Shown here: piece by piece, positions 35,165-44,042 of the stretch
Layout of the letters: every line of letters starts with the position of its first letter
Position numbering within the stretch: position 1 is the first letter of the stretch
Origin: Myxococcota bacterium
GTDB lineage: Bacteria > Myxococcota_A > UBA796 > UBA9615 > JAKLKC01
Assembly (NCBI GenBank): GCA_023150875.1
Contig: JAKLKC010000001.1
Coordinates: forward strand, 62,001 to 126,000
Reading direction: 5' to 3'
Length of the DNA stretch: 64,000 bases
Notes under the pieces: model-generated
Seen by the model: only the letters and a program-made list of their open reading frames with translations
What the model was told of the DNA's origin: nothing
Database searches by the model: none
Translations under genes and position numbers: made by a program

Positions 35165-38100
35165 CTACCAGCCCGTGCCGATACCGACGAAGAACCGCAG
35201 GCCCGCGGGCTCGGTCTCCGCCGAATTGGTGTTGATGTTCGGGTCGTCGGTGTTGGAGTAGACGTTGTCGCCGTCGACGTCGCCGAGGCCGCTGATCTTG
35301 TTGAACCCATACGCCAGGCGCATGTAGCAGTCCCAGGGCGACCGGTTGAAGAGGTTGGCCGAGAGGCGGACCTCGAGGCCGGCGTCGAAGAGCAGGTAGT
35401 TGCCGTTCTGGCTGGCCTTGTCGACGAAGGGGATCTCGCGTCGGACGTCGTCCGGGTCCAGGGCGACGTGATCGCTGAACACCGACTCCGTCTTCGCCCC
35501 GTCCCTCAGCCTGTAGCTCCAGAGGTTGCCCGCCGTGCCGAAGAACTGGGCGTACAGGCTGTCCAGGTAGAGGATGCCCACCTTCTTGTCGATGTCCCGG
35601 AACAGGGGGAACCGATAGGCGGCGTTGAGCATGATCATCGTCTCGCCCGCCAGCGAGTAGGGCGGGAACCCCGAGAAGAGGGAGTTGGACTGCCAGGGGT
35701 TCCGCGCGTAGTTCAGGCCACCGCCCCCCGCCCGGAACTCGTCGCTGTAGCCGACGTTGCGGTCGACGAAGCCCGCCCGGAAGTCGAGCTGGAGGGTGTG
35801 GTCCAGGGACTTGCGGGCAGTCCGGATCTCGATGGGGATGTACTCGGCGTATCCGAACTCGACCTCGTTGTACCAGTAGTCGTCGAGGTACTGGTAGTCG
35901 TCCACCTCGAGGCCGTTGGTCGCGGCGTAGAGGTTCTTGGAGTAGTTCACGGACCACGCCAGGGACAGCCGCCGGCCGCCCCGGGGGTTGATACGGAACC
36001 GGGGGCTGTAGAAGTAGTAGTCCGAGAAGCTGTTGAGCCCGGTGGAGATGGTGTTCCGGGCCTTGTAGGCGTAGGGGTCGTAGGCGTTGCCCTCGGACGT
36101 CCCCCGGAAGCCGTACGAGTAGCTGATGTGCCCGATCTCGAGCTGCCAGTTGGGGTTCAGGGGCACGTCCACGCTGGCGCCACCCACGACGAGGTACTGG
36201 GTGTTCTTGAGGTCCCCCGTGAACTGGTCGTCGGTGGTCGCCGTGTTCTCGTCCCGGTCGAAGAAGAAGCCATAGTCGTACTTGAAGGCCCCATAGGTCC
36301 CGAAGAAGGAGACGTTGGGCCAGAGGTGCTTGAGGGTCACACCGCCGGAGAGGTAGGTGACCTCCCCGAACAGGGCGAGGAAGTAGGCGCTGGTGTCATC
36401 GAGGTAGGTGTCGGTGAGGAGCTGGATGCCCGCGTTGACACCCATGTGGGACTGGAGATCGGCCTGCACGTCGATGATGGGGACCACGAAGGGGGGCCGG
36501 ATGTGGATCCCGCTGGTCTTCACCTCGCTGGTCTGGGCCTGGTACGAAGGGATCTCCTCCTGCACGTCGAGCTTCACCATCGTCAAGGGGAAGTCGAGGG
36601 CGGCGTCGTCGGCGATCCGCTCCAGGAAGGCGTGGCGGGGAAGCCCGTAGCCCTTCCAGCCGAAGGCGGTGTACCCGGAGTAGACGATGTTCCCCTGGGG
36701 GGTGAGCCAGGGGGTGAAGGCGCCACCGACCACGTTGGAGACCTGTACCAGTCGCGCCCGGCCGACGGCGCCCACGGGGGCCGCCGCCGTCGAGCGGGCC
36801 ATCGGGGCCGCGACGACCGGCTCCGGGGAGTTCTCCGCGACCGCCACCGGGGTCACCGTCTCGTCCCTCTGCAGGACCATGAACTGAACGCGCCGGTTCT
36901 TGGCCCGGGCGGCCTCGTCGGCGCCCTGGATGAGGGGGACGGACTTTCCGTAGCCCTTGGCCCCGAGGCGACCGGGATCGATGCCGACTCCGGAGACGTA
37001 GGTCCGCACCGCCTCGGCGCGGGCCTGGCTCAGCTTGAGGTTGTGGGCGTCGTTGCCCTGGTCGTCGGTGTGTCCCTGGATCTCCAAGGACTTCACGTCG
37101 GGGTACTGGCGGAGGATCGACGCCACCGCGTCCAGCACGCGATAGGACTCCGGCTTGATCGTCGCCTGGTCCAGGTCGAAGAAGACCTGCTCGGTGATGA
37201 CGATCTCCTTCCGCTCCGCGTCCAGGCGGGCGGGGGAGGCGTCGGGGCATCCGTCCTGATCGTCGATGCCGTTCACCGTCTCGGGATCGTCGATGCACTT
37301 GTCCTGGGCGTCCACCAAGCCGTCGCGGTCGGAGTCGTACGCCTTGGGGTCGTAGTACGGGTTGTGCCGGAAGATGTTGAAGATCCCCCCCACCCGGTCG
37401 CTGGAGAAGTAGATGTAGCCGTCGTGTCCCCAGTGGACGTCCCGGTCCTCGTACTTGTCGAACGTGATGGGGGTCAGCCCGGTCCCGTCCACGTCGATCA
37501 CGTAGACGTCAGCCTGGTTCTGGCGGAATCCGCCGAAGACGAGCTGCCGGCCGTCGGGCGACCAGTCGATGGTCTCCACCCGGTTGCCGTCCTTCCAGTG
37601 GGTGAGCTGCCGGGGCTCGCCGGTCGCCAGGTCGACGACGATCAGGTTCTGGGTACCGTCCTCGAACCGCGAGAAGGCCACCGACTTGCCGTCGGGGGAG
37701 ATCGCCGGGTCCTGGGGCCGCATGGTGCCCGGGATGTGTACCGGCTCGGTGAAGGCGAGCTGCGTCTCCTTGCCCTTCTTCTTCTCGTACAGGTCCGCGG
37801 TGCACAGCATGTTCAGCTCGAACCCGCCGTGGACGTTGGCGAAGAGGCCCGTCTTCCGCGCGAACTTGCCCATCAGGCGCTCGGGGCACACGAAGACGAT
37901 GCCGGATCCGTCGGGCTTCCAGTCGTACTGCGACGCGGCCGGGATCCCGCCCAGGTAGTCCGAGAGGTCCGCGGTCCGCTTCTGGCGCTCCTTGGCGACC
38001 TCGGCGTCCTCGCTGTTGCCCCACGTCCCCGAGAAGGCCGGCCAGGCGTCCTCGGGGACCTCCTGGACGGTGATCTGGCCGAAGTAGTCGTAGGAGCTGA

Positions 38101-39247
38101 AGTAGCGACCGTCGGGGCTGTATTGCTGGAACAGGTTGTGGCGCCCGTCGGCCTCCTTCTTCTTGCGCTTCTCGAGCTTCCGGTACTTCTCGAAATCGGC
38201 GCGCACCTGGGGATCGTCGCTGTCCCACGGCGGCCGGCTGAAGGCGAGTGGCTCGCCGATGGCGGGGGCCTTCATCACCTCCGCCTCGACCCTCTCGTAC
38301 TTCTCCGTCGCCCACTGCTTCCAGCCTTCGTAGAGCTCGTCGGCGCTGACGTGGAGGGTGTCCTCGATCACCGACATCCAGTCGGGCTCCCAGCCCTTCT
38401 TGGAGCGGTTCAGGGCGAAGCTCTGATACACCCCCTGCCCGAACTTCTCCTCGAGGTAGAGGGCGAAGTTGTATCCCTCGTTGTAGTGGCGCTCGCCGTC
38501 GAAGCCACCGTTGGCCCCGTAGTAGTCCTGCATGTCGCCGAGGGTCAGCAGCGTGCCCTGGAGGATGTCCATCCGCATGAACATGTCGCGGTTGGAGCTC
38601 CAGTTGTTGATGCCCGCGGTGTCGGTGTAGTACTCGGCGCCGCCCTCCACCCAGAACCAGGGAGGCCCGCCGGAGACGAAGACCTCGGCGCCGACGTCGG
38701 TATTGTTGGCGACGTCGAACCAGCGGGTCGCCAGGTACCAGCCGAAGCCCTCCTCGGCGTAGGTGCCCTCCGCCTTCAGGGAGACGACGTGGGCGTACTC
38801 GTGGTACAGCACGACCCGCAGCCAGTCGTGGTGTCCGCGCCACCTCCAGAGGAGGTCGCTGTGGTGCGTGGAGATCACGATCCAGTCCCAGTTGGGGACG
38901 GTGTAGCCCTCGAGCTCGTCGAGGTACTCCAGCATCACGATGTTGACGGTCTCCTTCAGGTAGAAGTTGAACTGGCCGCAGATCTTCGGGTACATCTCCT
39001 CCGCGACCAGCGCCGTCTTCCGGGCCGACCACTCGCCGTTGACGTAGTGCTCGTTGCCCTGCTCCCTCGTCTTCTTGCTCACGGGATAGAAGACGTTGAA
39101 GTGCTCGGTCTGGATGACGTACCAGTCGAGCCCCGGGTAGTTGTAGTAGGAGGTGAACTTCGCGGCGTGTGCCGGCGATTCGCCGAAGGCGAACACCGCC
39201 GCGACGAGCGCGACGGCGCCGAGCAGGCTTCGGAGGCGGCGGAGCAT
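35165..39247 (-). CDS. Giant exported fusion: gluzincin-type protease, beta-propeller, OmpA domain, outer-membrane barrel
   Basis: 1360 residues. Signal peptide with AHA cleavage near residue 28. A peptidase-MA-like domain has His149-Glu150-Tyr-Ala-His153 (LYHEYAHVV) and WVEGGAEYY (Glu201). A WD40/PD40-type propeller follows at about 525-625 (ISPDGKSVAFSRF, WSPDGRQLVFGGF). Next come a short thrombospondin-3-like loop (DSDRDGLVDAQDKC) near 640 and an OmpA-type peptidoglycan-binding domain at about 680-795 (VFFDLDQATIKPES, IQGHTDDQGN, AKNRRVQFMV). Further propeller-like strands lead into an aromatic-rich, alternating beta-barrel-like C-terminus (about 890-1360). The ATG at 39247 has GGGAG seven bases upstream; an earlier in-frame ATG at 39298 is less likely. 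Confidence 0.83.
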   Translation of the reverse strand: MLRRLRSLLGAVALVAAVFAFGESPAHAAKFTSYYNYPGLDWYVIQTEHFNVFYPVSKKTREQGNEHYVNGEWSARKTALVAEEMYPKICGQFNFYLKETVNIVMLEYLDELEGYTVPNWDWIVISTHHSDLLWRWRGHHDWLRVVLYHEYAHVVSLKAEGTYAEEGFGWYLATRWFDVANNTDVGAEVFVSGGPPWFWVEGGAEYYTDTAGINNWSSNRDMFMRMDILQGTLLTLGDMQDYYGANGGFDGERHYNEGYNFALYLEEKFGQGVYQSFALNRSKKGWEPDWMSVIEDTLHVSADELYEGWKQWATEKYERVEAEVMKAPAIGEPLAFSRPPWDSDDPQVRADFEKYRKLEKRKKKEADGRHNLFQQYSPDGRYFSSYDYFGQITVQEVPEDAWPAFSGTWGNSEDAEVAKERQKRTADLSDYLGGIPAASQYDWKPDGSGIVFVCPERLMGKFARKTGLFANVHGGFELNMLCTADLYEKKKGKETQLAFTEPVHIPGTMRPQDPAISPDGKSVAFSRFEDGTQNLIVVDLATGEPRQLTHWKDGNRVETIDWSPDGRQLVFGGFRQNQADVYVIDVDGTGLTPITFDKYEDRDVHWGHDGYIYFSSDRVGGIFNIFRHNPYYDPKAYDSDRDGLVDAQDKCIDDPETVNGIDDQDGCPDASPARLDAERKEIVITEQVFFDLDQATIKPESYRVLDAVASILRQYPDVKSLEIQGHTDDQGNDAHNLKLSQARAEAVRTYVSGVGIDPGRLGAKGYGKSVPLIQGADEAARAKNRRVQFMVLQRDETVTPVAVAENSPEPVVAAPMARSTAAAPVGAVGRARLVQVSNVVGGAFTPWLTPQGNIVYSGYTAFGWKGYGLPRHAFLERIADDAALDFPLTMVKLDVQEEIPSYQAQTSEVKTSGIHIRPPFVVPIIDVQADLQSHMGVNAGIQLLTDTYLDDTSAYFLALFGEVTYLSGGVTLKHLWPNVSFFGTYGAFKYDYGFFFDRDENTATTDDQFTGDLKNTQYLVVGGASVDVPLNPNWQLEIGHISYSYGFRGTSEGNAYDPYAYKARNTISTGLNSFSDYYFYSPRFRINPRGGRRLSLAWSVNYSKNLYAATNGLEVDDYQYLDDYWYNEVEFGYAEYIPIEIRTARKSLDHTLQLDFRAGFVDRNVGYSDEFRAGGGGLNYARNPWQSNSLFSGFPPYSLAGETMIMLNAAYRFPLFRDIDKKVGILYLDSLYAQFFGTAGNLWSYRLRDGAKTESVFSDHVALDPDDVRREIPFVDKASQNGNYLLFDAGLEVRLSANLFNRSPWDCYMRLAYGFNKISGLGDVDGDNVYSNTDDPNINTNSAETEPAGLRFFVGIGTGW

Positions 39248-39300
39248 GCGGACTCCCGGCACGGCGGTGCGGGTCATGGGCGGCGCGAGGCGACGCATGT

Positions 39301-40377
39301 TCAGAACCGGAAGGCGACGTCACCGCCGGCGGTGACGCCCCGGGACGGGCTGATGTCTTCGAGGGGCCAGTAGAAGGTCGAGTTCTTCCCCGCGAGCGTG
39401 TACGCGACGAAACCGTCGATCTGCAGGCGGTTGCTGGGCGACACGCTCACCCCTCCCCGAAGGTCGGACCAGAAGCCGGAGCTGCCCTCGATCTCGGCGC
39501 ACCCGTGGCAGGGGTCGATGTGCTTGGCGGTGGACCCCTGTCGGGTGGGGAGCCGATACTCGTTCTGGAAGTCCAGGCTCAGCGCCACGTAGGGCCCGAG
39601 CTGGCCGATCACGCCGATGTCGAACTCGATCCCGTCGCCGGGGTCCACCCTCATGTTGAACTGGTTCTCCTGGTCCTCGACGAGGTACTGCACCACGGAG
39701 CTGAACCGCGCGACGAAGCCCGCGCGGCCCTGGATGGCGATGGGACCGGCCTGCTGCCGGGCCAGGACGTCGAGGGTGAGGTTGTACGTCCCCGTTCCGA
39801 TGGGCACGTAGGTCAGGTTGCCGGGGGACGAGAGGTAGCTCCCGGGGGACTCGTTGCCGGTGGGCGTCTTGAGCTCGAGTCCGGCGGCGAGGGAGGCGTT
39901 GGCCTTGCCCTCGGGATCGATCCTGCGGGCGATCTGCTGCCTCACCCCCAGGCGGACGTCCCCCAGGCCCCAGGCGGTCAGGTCGGCCCCGTTTTCGTTC
40001 CCGACGTGGGCCCAGACGAACGGGATGCGAAGGAAGAGCTGGGAGTTCTTGGTGAACCCCCAGTCGACGTCGAGGTGGAACTGGCGGTAGGACCAGGTCG
40101 CGCCGTTGCTGTAGCTCCGCCAGTCCTCCCCCTCCTTCGCCCCGAAGTTCCACGGCTCGTCGTCGTCGCCGGTGAAGTAGGAGCTGGACTGCTTCCAGTC
40201 GAAGCCGGCGGAGAGCTGGAGCACCCCCTTGCCGACGACCAGCGGCCTCTCGACGAGGCGCAGGGGCAGGTCGGCCTGGTAGGTGTGCGTCTGGAACGCG
40301 CTCGCCTGGGCCGGTTCCGCGGCCAGGGCGGCGAGGGCGGCCACGACGAAGGCCGCGGCAGCTTTCATCGCTTTCAT
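39301..40377 (-). CDS. Outer-membrane beta-barrel-like protein
   Basis: 358 residues with a Sec signal peptide (MKAMKAAAAFVVAALAAL, cleavage near AQASA). The mature sequence alternates polar and hydrophobic or aromatic residues in strand-length blocks and ends in a strand closing with Phe (GGDVAFRF), a typical barrel C-terminus. It resembles transporter- or porin-like barrels, but I cannot assign a substrate. It is the first gene of the four-gene surface operon, 53 bases ahead of the giant fusion protein. ATG at 40377, with a second ATG three codons later. Confidence 0.78.
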   Translation of the reverse strand: MKAMKAAAAFVVAALAALAAEPAQASAFQTHTYQADLPLRLVERPLVVGKGVLQLSAGFDWKQSSSYFTGDDDEPWNFGAKEGEDWRSYSNGATWSYRQFHLDVDWGFTKNSQLFLRIPFVWAHVGNENGADLTAWGLGDVRLGVRQQIARRIDPEGKANASLAAGLELKTPTGNESPGSYLSSPGNLTYVPIGTGTYNLTLDVLARQQAGPIAIQGRAGFVARFSSVVQYLVEDQENQFNMRVDPGDGIEFDIGVIGQLGPYVALSLDFQNEYRLPTRQGSTAKHIDPCHGCAEIEGSSGFWSDLRGGVSVSPSNRLQIDGFVAYTLAGKNSTFYWPLEDISPSRGVTAGGDVAFRF

Positions 40378-40683
40378 CGACACGGCCTTTCCGTCCCGGC
40401 GGGCGGTCCTGCGAGGGGAGACGAGGGGGGCCCGGCGAGGGGGCGGGGTTCTCGATCCGTGGTGGGCAAGGGCGGCACGATCCTGGGGGGTGTCGCCGCC
40501 CGCGAACGTGGGCAGGGGGCCCCCCCGGCAAGGGCGGCGCCATGAAAACACCCGCCCCGCGACCTGTCAAGGCGCGCCGGCAGGTTCGTCGGCGCGTTCG
40601 CGGGGGCTCGGCGCTCGGGGGCGGGCAACGTCCGGATCCTCTCGTTCGGGCGACCTCCCCGGTACGTCGCGTCCGGGAGGCGT

Positions 40684-40714
40684 AATCTACCGGCCCGGGC
40701 CACGAGGGTGTCAA
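40684..40714 (-). promoter_or_regulatory. Promoter candidate for the surface operon, with tandem TGTCAA boxes
   Basis: Minus-strand TTGACA (40714-40709), a long 19-base spacer, then TAGATT (40689-40684). A second identical TTGACA sits 11 bases upstream (40725-40720), so the two are on the same helix face. The extra box may be an activator site or an alternative -35. The predicted leader to the ATG at 40377 is about 300 bases. Confidence 0.45.
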
Positions 40715-40785
40715 CCCGCTGTCAATTGTTTGTGAATCGGGTACTTGCAAGGATCCGGCTCCTCTCCCCGCCGCCGGGATCCACC

Positions 40786-40814
40786 TTGCTCGGCCCGGGG
40801 GGGTGTGTTAGCTT
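40786..40814 (+). promoter_or_regulatory. Sigma70-like promoter for the nucleotidase operon
   Basis: TTGCTC (40786-40791), 17-base spacer, TAGCTT (40809-40814). Transcription should start near 40821, about 110 bases ahead of the ATG at 40930. Confidence 0.6.
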
Positions 40815-40817
40815 GCG

Positions 40818-40843
40818 CCCCCTTTCGGCGCCCCGAGAGGGGG
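40818..40843 (+). promoter_or_regulatory. Hairpin at the 5' end of the nucleotidase operon message
   Basis: CCCCCTTTCGG (40818-40828) pairs with CCGAGAGGGGG (40833-40843) through 11 base pairs (one G-U) and a four-base loop. It sits at the predicted transcription start, so it could stabilise the mRNA 5' end or act in regulation. Confidence 0.45.
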
Positions 40844-40929
40844 GCGGGTCGGGGCTCCCACCCCTTCCGCCGCCCTCCGGGGAGCCGGCGTGGCGCGGCA
40901 CCAGCCGCGCCGGAGCGGGTCGACGCGCG

Positions 40930-42687
40930 ATGAAGCCCCCCCAGTGTCCCCCGGGTCCGCTCGCGGTCGTCGGTCTCGTGGCCGCGGTGGCCTCCGCCGG
41001 CTGTACGGTCCGGGGGTGGGACCCCGACCTCGCCGGTCAGGACGTCCGCCTGACCATCCTGCACACCTCCGACATCCACTCCCGCCTGATCCCGTACGCC
41101 TACACCCCGAACTTCACGGAGCAGGAGCAGCTCGGCCTCGACCCCGATCGCGGGCCGTTCGGGGGGATCGCGCGGATCGCCCACATCGTGGGGCGCGAGC
41201 GGGCGCGGGCGCAGCGGGTCCTTCACCTGGACAGCGGCGACTGCTTCCAGGGGGCCCCGATCTTCAACGTCTTCGGTGGCGAGGCGGAGGTCCGGGCCAT
41301 GAGCGAGCTGGGCGTGGACGCCGCCGTCGTCGGCAACCACGAGTTCGACCGGGGCGCGGCGAACCTGGCCGACCAGCTCGACCGCTGGCTGGGGTACCGG
41401 GCCCTCGCGGCCAACTACCGTTTCGACTCCGACGAGTTCCCCTGGAACACCACCCTCGACAGCCTGGTGGACGAGGTCGCCATCTTCGACCTCGACGGCC
41501 TGACGGTCGGGGTGATCGGAATGGCGAACCTCAGCTCCATCTCGAGCATCGGCGAGGGGGACAACTCCCTGGACGTCGAAGCCCAGGGGGACCTGGACAC
41601 CACCGAGGCGTGGGGCGCGGCGCTGGAGCCCCTGGTGGACCTCACCGTGGTGGTCAGCCACCTCGGCCTCGAGAACGACGAGGAGATCGCCCGCCGGTCC
41701 CGGTACGTCGACCTGATCATCGGCGGGCACCTCCACGTCGCCATCGACCCGCCCAAGGTCATCGAGAGCGAGGCGATCCCCGGCAAGCGGATCGTGGTGT
41801 GCCACTCCGGGGCCTTCGCCAAGTACGTCGGGCGCCTGGACCTCGTGATCCGGGACGGCGAGGTGCTCACCCACGACTACACCCTGTTCCCGGTCGACTC
41901 CACGGTGCCCGAGGACCCCGACATGCTCGACCTGATCCGCCCCTACGAGGTCGAGATGGCGCGGGTCATCGAGCTGGACCGCGTGATCGGCGTCGTGGGG
42001 GACCTGGACGGCGACGGCCAGGTCCAGGGCACCGACGAGGAGGAGTTCGAGCTGGACCGCTTCGCGCCGTCCGGAGGCGACTCCCCCCTCGGCAACCTCA
42101 TCGCCCACGCCATCCAGACCCGGAACCTCGTCGAGACCGACTTCGCGGTGACCAACAGCCTCGGGATCCGCACCAACATCCAGGCCGGCGACGTCACCCT
42201 GGAAGAGCTCTTCAACGTGCTGCCCTTCGACAACGCCATCACCACCCTGTTCTTGTCGGGGGAGGAGGTGCAGGAGCTGTTCGACTACGTCACGGAGCGC
42301 TCCGCCTCCCGGGGCTGCAACACCCAGGCGCAGATCGCAGGGGCCCGGTTCGTGATGAACTGCGAGAGCGGCCTCGCCGAGCAGGTGACCGTCGGCGGCA
42401 CGTGGCAGCCCTGCCAGTCCGACGGGGACTGCGACCTCCCCACCGAGCGTTGCTCCGCGGGGGCGTGTGGGGTGCCGGTCTTCCCGGGGTACGAGTACGA
42501 GCTCGCCACCAACGACTACATCGCCTACGGCGGATCGGGCTTCGACGTGCTCGAGCGGAACACGACGAAGGTGGACACCGGGATCTCCTTGCGGGACGCG
42601 GTGATCGACTACATCGAGGCCCACCCTCGACTGCCCGCGGACGCCCCGGCGGCGGAGTCCGACGGGCGCATCACCCCGGTCTACTGA
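40930..42687 (+). CDS. UshA-like 5'-nucleotidase/metallophosphoesterase lipoprotein
   Basis: 585 residues, anchored by a SAGC lipobox (Cys25). The N-terminal metallophosphoesterase domain has LHTSDIHS, a DSGDCFQG block, GNHEFDRG and GGHLH, the dinuclear-metal motifs of the 5'-nucleotidase/UshA family. The C-terminal domain has SLGIRTNI and LFNVLPFDN, matching the substrate-binding domain. Two insertions are unusual: a calcium-loop segment DLDGDGQVQGTDEEE between the domains, and a Cys-rich CQSDGDCDLPTERC segment near 495-515. It should hydrolyse extracellular nucleotides or related phosphoesters. First gene of a four-gene operon. Confidence 0.9.
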   Translation: MKPPQCPPGPLAVVGLVAAVASAGCTVRGWDPDLAGQDVRLTILHTSDIHSRLIPYAYTPNFTEQEQLGLDPDRGPFGGIARIAHIVGRERARAQRVLHLDSGDCFQGAPIFNVFGGEAEVRAMSELGVDAAVVGNHEFDRGAANLADQLDRWLGYRALAANYRFDSDEFPWNTTLDSLVDEVAIFDLDGLTVGVIGMANLSSISSIGEGDNSLDVEAQGDLDTTEAWGAALEPLVDLTVVVSHLGLENDEEIARRSRYVDLIIGGHLHVAIDPPKVIESEAIPGKRIVVCHSGAFAKYVGRLDLVIRDGEVLTHDYTLFPVDSTVPEDPDMLDLIRPYEVEMARVIELDRVIGVVGDLDGDGQVQGTDEEEFELDRFAPSGGDSPLGNLIAHAIQTRNLVETDFAVTNSLGIRTNIQAGDVTLEELFNVLPFDNAITTLFLSGEEVQELFDYVTERSASRGCNTQAQIAGARFVMNCESGLAEQVTVGGTWQPCQSDGDCDLPTERCSAGACGVPVFPGYEYELATNDYIAYGGSGFDVLERNTTKVDTGISLRDAVIDYIEAHPRLPADAPAAESDGRITPVY

Positions 42688-42706
42688 CCCCTGACGGAGC
42701 CCCGAA

Positions 42707-43987
42707 GTGGCCGGTCGCGCCCCCCTCGCCCCCCTCGCCCTCGCCGCCGCGGTCGCCGCCGCCTGCGGGGGATCCCCCGCGGCCCGCACGGCGCCCGAGG
42801 GGGTCGTGCGCTTCGAGGTCACCCTGGCGGAGTCCGGGGCGGCCGTCGGCGAGGGGACTCCCCTGCCCTTCGTGGGCGACAACTCGACGCCGGTGACGTT
42901 CACGGTCTCCGCCCGCGCGGTGGACGCCGAGGGCCGGACGGTGGAGTCCTACGCGGGCCCGGCGTACCTGAGGGTGGTGCCCGCCCTGATCGCGGGCGGG
43001 AACCAGGTCCCCTTCGAGGCCGGCACCGCGGAGTCCTTCCCCGTGTCCTTCGTCCGGGGGTTCGGGGACGTCCGGATCTGGGTGGAGGACCGGGGCACCG
43101 ACGAGTCCCCCGGCACCTTCGCCACCGGGATCTCCCCGGCGATCCACTTCGCGCTGCCCACCTCCGCGGACCTGCAGCGGACCACCAGCAGCCTCACCTC
43201 CCCCCTGGACGGCAGGAACGTCACCCTGCGGGCCGCCGACCGGGAGGTAGTGGTGACCGCCCTGGCCCAGGACGGCTTCTACGCCACGGACCTCTCCGAG
43301 CCCGGCGGCGAGTTCGCGTCGTTCTTCGCCTTCAGCTTCAACCGACCCCGGGACCTGGACGTGGGGGACCGCATCGGGTACCTCAACGGGAACGTCTACG
43401 AGTACCTGGGCTATACGGAGATCCAGTACCCGACGTGGAGGGTGGACGGGGAGGGCCTCGCACCGCCCGAGCCCGTCTCCATCGACGAGGCCCTGTGCTC
43501 CGCGGACGACCTGGACCTCGAGAAGTGGGAGTCGGCCCCGGTGGAGGTCTCGCGCCTGGTGTCGGCCTTCGACGACGGCGACCTCGCGGAGCTGTGCGCG
43601 TCCTACCGCGATTACGGCCAGTGGCCCGCTCGACTGGTGGGGGCGAGCTGCGGGAAGGTCATGGTGGTCAACCAGTACACGGTGCCGGACCTGCGCTTCG
43701 AAGCCTGCCTCGGCGAGACGGTCTCCGCCCCCGAGGCCGTCGAGCTGAACGGGCTCCGGGGTCACCTGCGGCAGAACGAGTTCGCCGACTACTCCCAGTG
43801 GATCCTCGAGGTGGGCGGCTGCGACGGCCTGACGGACCCCGCGGACCGCGCCCGGTTCTGCCCCGACGAGGAGGCGGCGGCGCGGACCGCGATGCACTAC
43901 GCCGGACCTCGCCCGGCACCCCGGCACTTCCACCGGGAGCACCCCGACTGCTCCGGCGTCTGGTACCCCCTCCACGACGAAGACTGA
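42707..43987 (+). CDS. Lipoprotein with OB-fold-like segment, unknown function
   Basis: 426 residues with a very short signal and an AAAC lipobox. The first half has beta-sandwich-like strands. The second half includes NVTLRAADREVVVTALAQDGFYATD and a DVGDRIGYLNGNVYEYLGYTEI stretch that resembles the OB-fold modules of secreted nuclease-associated proteins. Several Cys occur in the C-terminal third. GTG at 42707 has GGAG seven bases upstream, 19 bases after the nucleotidase gene. It probably works with the nucleotidase, though this is inferred from context. Confidence 0.72.
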   Translation: MAGRAPLAPLALAAAVAAACGGSPAARTAPEGVVRFEVTLAESGAAVGEGTPLPFVGDNSTPVTFTVSARAVDAEGRTVESYAGPAYLRVVPALIAGGNQVPFEAGTAESFPVSFVRGFGDVRIWVEDRGTDESPGTFATGISPAIHFALPTSADLQRTTSSLTSPLDGRNVTLRAADREVVVTALAQDGFYATDLSEPGGEFASFFAFSFNRPRDLDVGDRIGYLNGNVYEYLGYTEIQYPTWRVDGEGLAPPEPVSIDEALCSADDLDLEKWESAPVEVSRLVSAFDDGDLAELCASYRDYGQWPARLVGASCGKVMVVNQYTVPDLRFEACLGETVSAPEAVELNGLRGHLRQNEFADYSQWILEVGGCDGLTDPADRARFCPDEEAAARTAMHYAGPRPAPRHFHREHPDCSGVWYPLHDED

Positions 43988-44042
43988 CCTCCGCCGCGGG
44001 GGGCCCCCGATCCCCCGCGCCGCGACGAACAGGAGCCCCGAA

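Larger units (their letters stand above)
40378..40929. other. Divergent control region between the two surface operons
   Basis: No gene is seen in these 550 bases. It contains the minus-strand promoter at 40684-40714, the plus-strand promoter at 40786-40814 and a stable leader hairpin at 40818-40843. The stretch 40730-40745 is unusually AT-rich for this window. The two operons, both encoding exported lipoproteins and barrels, may be co-regulated from here. Confidence 0.6.

Noticed and set aside
35150-39373. Plus-strand open frame of about 1400 codons opposite the giant fusion gene
   Set aside because: It is the antisense shadow of a clear coding gene. It is low in complexity, rich in Val/Gly/Asp/Arg, and has no domain. 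Similar long antisense frames (30333-33797, 52997-50301, 22-1158) were dropped for the same reason.
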